Below the pieces are notes generated by a model. That model was given only the letters and a program-made list of their open reading frames with translations, was not told where the DNA came from and ran no database searches. From NCBI GenBank assembly GCA_947457285.1, contig CANGVZ010000058.1, positions 1-9,098 of the forward strand: a stretch of DNA of 9,098 bases, in the 5' to 3' direction. A program made the position numbers and the translations under genes. Numbering within the stretch: the first letter of the stretch is position 1; each line of letters opens with the position of its first letter. Origin of the DNA: Flavobacteriales bacterium. Lineage in GTDB: Bacteria; Bacteroidota; Bacteroidia; Flavobacteriales_D; Sanyastnellaceae. Of this stretch, positions 7,740 to 9,098 are shown one piece after another.

Positions 7740-7747
7740 TATATTTG
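7740..7747 (+). promoter_or_regulatory. Bacteroidota-type -7 promoter element TATATTTG
   Basis: TATATTTG is an exact match to the Bacteroidota primary-sigma -7 consensus TAnnTTTG. It lies 19 bases before the ATG at 7767, predicting a short leader of roughly 10-15 bases. The matching -33 TTTG is absent: about 19 bases upstream (near 7717-7720) the DNA is heptamer repeat (AATTC units). The -7 match is seen; its activity is inferred. Confidence 0.65.
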
Positions 7748-7766
7748 AATTACTAAAATTCAAACT

Positions 7767-9020
7767 ATGAGAACGCTAATAATCACTTTTTGTATCGTGA
7801 TCAGCTCTTCTGTTTTTGCACAACACAACAACGGAAATAGAGAAGACAACGACCTATTCCTTCGCCTCGATAGCGCATACCTCTATTTCAACTCCACGCA
7901 AGGTGAAGAATTATCCCTAGAGGGTAGCAATATTTTCGTTTATGATAATGGCGGCCGTCTCATTCAAAATTTATTTTATGATAATATGCCTTCGCTCGCC
8001 ACTTACGAAGAGTCCGTCACCTATACACTCAACGCAGAGGGGCATGTGCTGTCAGCTTTATCTGAATTTTTAGACTTTGGCGACGACATCCTATACCCGA
8101 GTTTACTAACCGAAAACGAATACAACGATCTAGGCCAACTCATCTTATCAGAAGAATTCTACTACGATGAAACATGGTTGCCATTAGGTCGCATCGAATA
8201 TACTTATGATGCCGAGGGTCGCATTAGCTCAGCAACATACAGCGACTATGACGAGTTTGATGATAGCTATGAGCTTTTCTCTGTTTCAAATTATAGCTAC
8301 GAAGACAATGGCGGTTATACTTACGAGACTTATTATTACTTCGGGAGCGATGAGCCCACCAGTGGATTTCAAACGGTAGTAACCCGCAACAGTGATGGCA
8401 TTCTTGAAGGTGTAATAGAAAACGAACTAGACACCGAGACTCAGTCATGGACGCTCGTGAAAAGTCAAATTCCGTCCTTCGATACACAAGGCAATGTGAT
8501 TCAAATGATTTCAAACGTCATCGAAGACGACAATACCGGCATGCAAGTCATTGAGTTGATCGAGTATCAATATAACTATGACTACACTTTTGATCAAGCT
8601 CTCTTGCCCTTCAACGACGCCACTGCCTTGACACCCGACGTATTCGATATGCTCCAACCACAAAATTTACCCATTCAATTCGAGAGGCGTTTTCTCACAC
8701 CTCAGACAGAGCAATTGATCTACATTGCAGACAGACAGGTTCTTTTTTACAATGAGGTTGAAATCGTGAATGTGCCAGAAGTAGATAACAATCAATTCAG
8801 CGCCTATCCCAATCCCGCGAATGACGTGGTTTATCTGAGTTTCAAAAATGCAGGACAGGTGCAACTAGAGCTTTACGACATGGCCGGCCAGCGCGTGCAG
8901 ACAGCACTCATCGCCAACAACGGCTGGGTCTCCACCGCCAATTTACCCAACGGCATTTACCTCTACAAAGCCACCCAAAACAACAGGCACTACACCGGGA
9001 AGCTGGTGGTGAAACACTAG
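7767..9020 (+). CDS. Secreted T9SS cargo protein with degenerate YD-like repeats
   Basis: Protein of 417 residues exported by Sec and then by the type IX system to the cell surface or medium. Seen: signal peptide MRTLIITFCIVISSSVFA (cleavage after 18), a repeat region at about 57-255, a non-repeat segment at 256-340, and a type A T9SS sorting domain at about 343-417. The sorting domain has YPNPANDVVYLSF, LELYDMAGQRV, LPNGIYLYKA and the basic tail GKLVVKH. The repeats follow a Y/F-x3-G pattern with following beta strands, as in YDAEGRISSATY; anchor glycines at 63, 92, 123, 151, 182, 211 and 242 give spacings of 28-31. They recall YD repeats but are longer, more acidic and Tyr-rich. There is no Rhs core or toxin domain, so an adhesin or structural surface role is plausible but unproven. 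The gene stands alone behind its own promoter. Confidence 0.9.
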   Translation: MRTLIITFCIVISSSVFAQHNNGNREDNDLFLRLDSAYLYFNSTQGEELSLEGSNIFVYDNGGRLIQNLFYDNMPSLATYEESVTYTLNAEGHVLSALSEFLDFGDDILYPSLLTENEYNDLGQLILSEEFYYDETWLPLGRIEYTYDAEGRISSATYSDYDEFDDSYELFSVSNYSYEDNGGYTYETYYYFGSDEPTSGFQTVVTRNSDGILEGVIENELDTETQSWTLVKSQIPSFDTQGNVIQMISNVIEDDNTGMQVIELIEYQYNYDYTFDQALLPFNDATALTPDVFDMLQPQNLPIQFERRFLTPQTEQLIYIADRQVLFYNEVEIVNVPEVDNNQFSAYPNPANDVVYLSFKNAGQVQLELYDMAGQRVQTALIANNGWVSTANLPNGIYLYKATQNNRHYTGKLVVKH

Positions 9021-9023
9021 GGA

Positions 9024-9079
9024 AGATTGAGAGATTGAGAGATTGAAAAATTGGAAGATAGGAAGATAGGAAGATTGAG
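9024..9079. repeat. Octamer tandem array, seven AGATTGAG-like units
   Basis: Seven consecutive 8-base units start 3 bases after the stop of the T9SS cargo gene: AGATTGAG, AGATTGAG, AGATTGAA, AAATTGGA, AGATAGGA, AGATAGGA, AGATTGAG. It is unrelated in sequence and period to the heptamer array upstream of the same gene. All units are purine-rich on this strand (A/G with internal T). No terminator hairpin separates the gene from the array, so it would be transcribed into the message unless termination happens within it. Confidence 0.93.
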
Positions 9080-9083
9080 TTTT

Positions 9084-9091
9084 CATATTTG
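9084..9091 (+). promoter_or_regulatory. Possible -7 promoter element CATATTTG
   Basis: CATATTTG differs from the Bacteroidota -7 consensus TAnnTTTG at the first two positions if read strictly, but shares ATATTTG with the element at 7740 and the same TTTTC lead-in. It lies 5 bases after the octamer array. A gene beginning beyond the window end would be its target. Weak evidence; it needs the downstream sequence. Confidence 0.3.
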
Positions 9092-9098
9092 TATAACA

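Noticed and set aside
7767..9020. Rhs or polymorphic toxin based on YD-like repeats
   Set aside because: No Rhs core motif, no C-terminal toxin domain and no immunity gene; the C-terminus is a T9SS sorting domain.

Overview
The window reads as chromosomal DNA from a member of the Bacteroidota, most likely a marine or aquatic Flavobacteriales-type organism. Three things point there. The last gene ends in a type IX secretion (T9SS) type A sorting domain. Its promoter carries the Bacteroidota -7 element TAnnTTTG. Start codons lack clear Shine-Dalgarno sequences. The species cannot be named from the sequence alone. All seven genes lie on the + strand, and long open frames on the other strand are shadows of them.

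Region 1 (1-3264) is a phosphate-uptake block: an OprO/OprP-type outer-membrane porin (GTG start, clear signal peptide), a DUF47/PhoU-like cytosolic protein, and a PiT-family phosphate transporter only 6 bases further on. Together they would carry phosphate across the outer membrane and then, through PiT, across the inner membrane, with the DUF47 protein as the probable accessory or regulator of PiT.

Region 2 (3307-6150) is an intact three-domain DNA polymerase I (polA) with all exonuclease and polymerase motifs. It ends with a palindrome over the stop codon and a 13-bp stem plus T-run terminator. No terminator is visible between the transporter and polA.

Region 3 (6255-7646) is a two-gene unit: a lipoprotein of about 297 residues, then a 141-residue exported protein with two cysteines, closed by a textbook terminator. 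Both look like Bacteroidota-specific families of unknown function; no named domain was recognised.

Region 4 (7655-9098) holds one gene for a secreted T9SS cargo protein built from about seven degenerate 30-residue repeats. It is flanked by two unrelated short tandem arrays, heptamers (AATTCNN) before it and octamers (AGATTGAG-like) after it. Each array runs straight into a -7-like promoter box, so each covers the place where the -33 element should be. This is the most unusual arrangement in the window. Most of the rest is ordinary housekeeping and transport, and I see no defence system, mobile element, CRISPR array or RNA gene.
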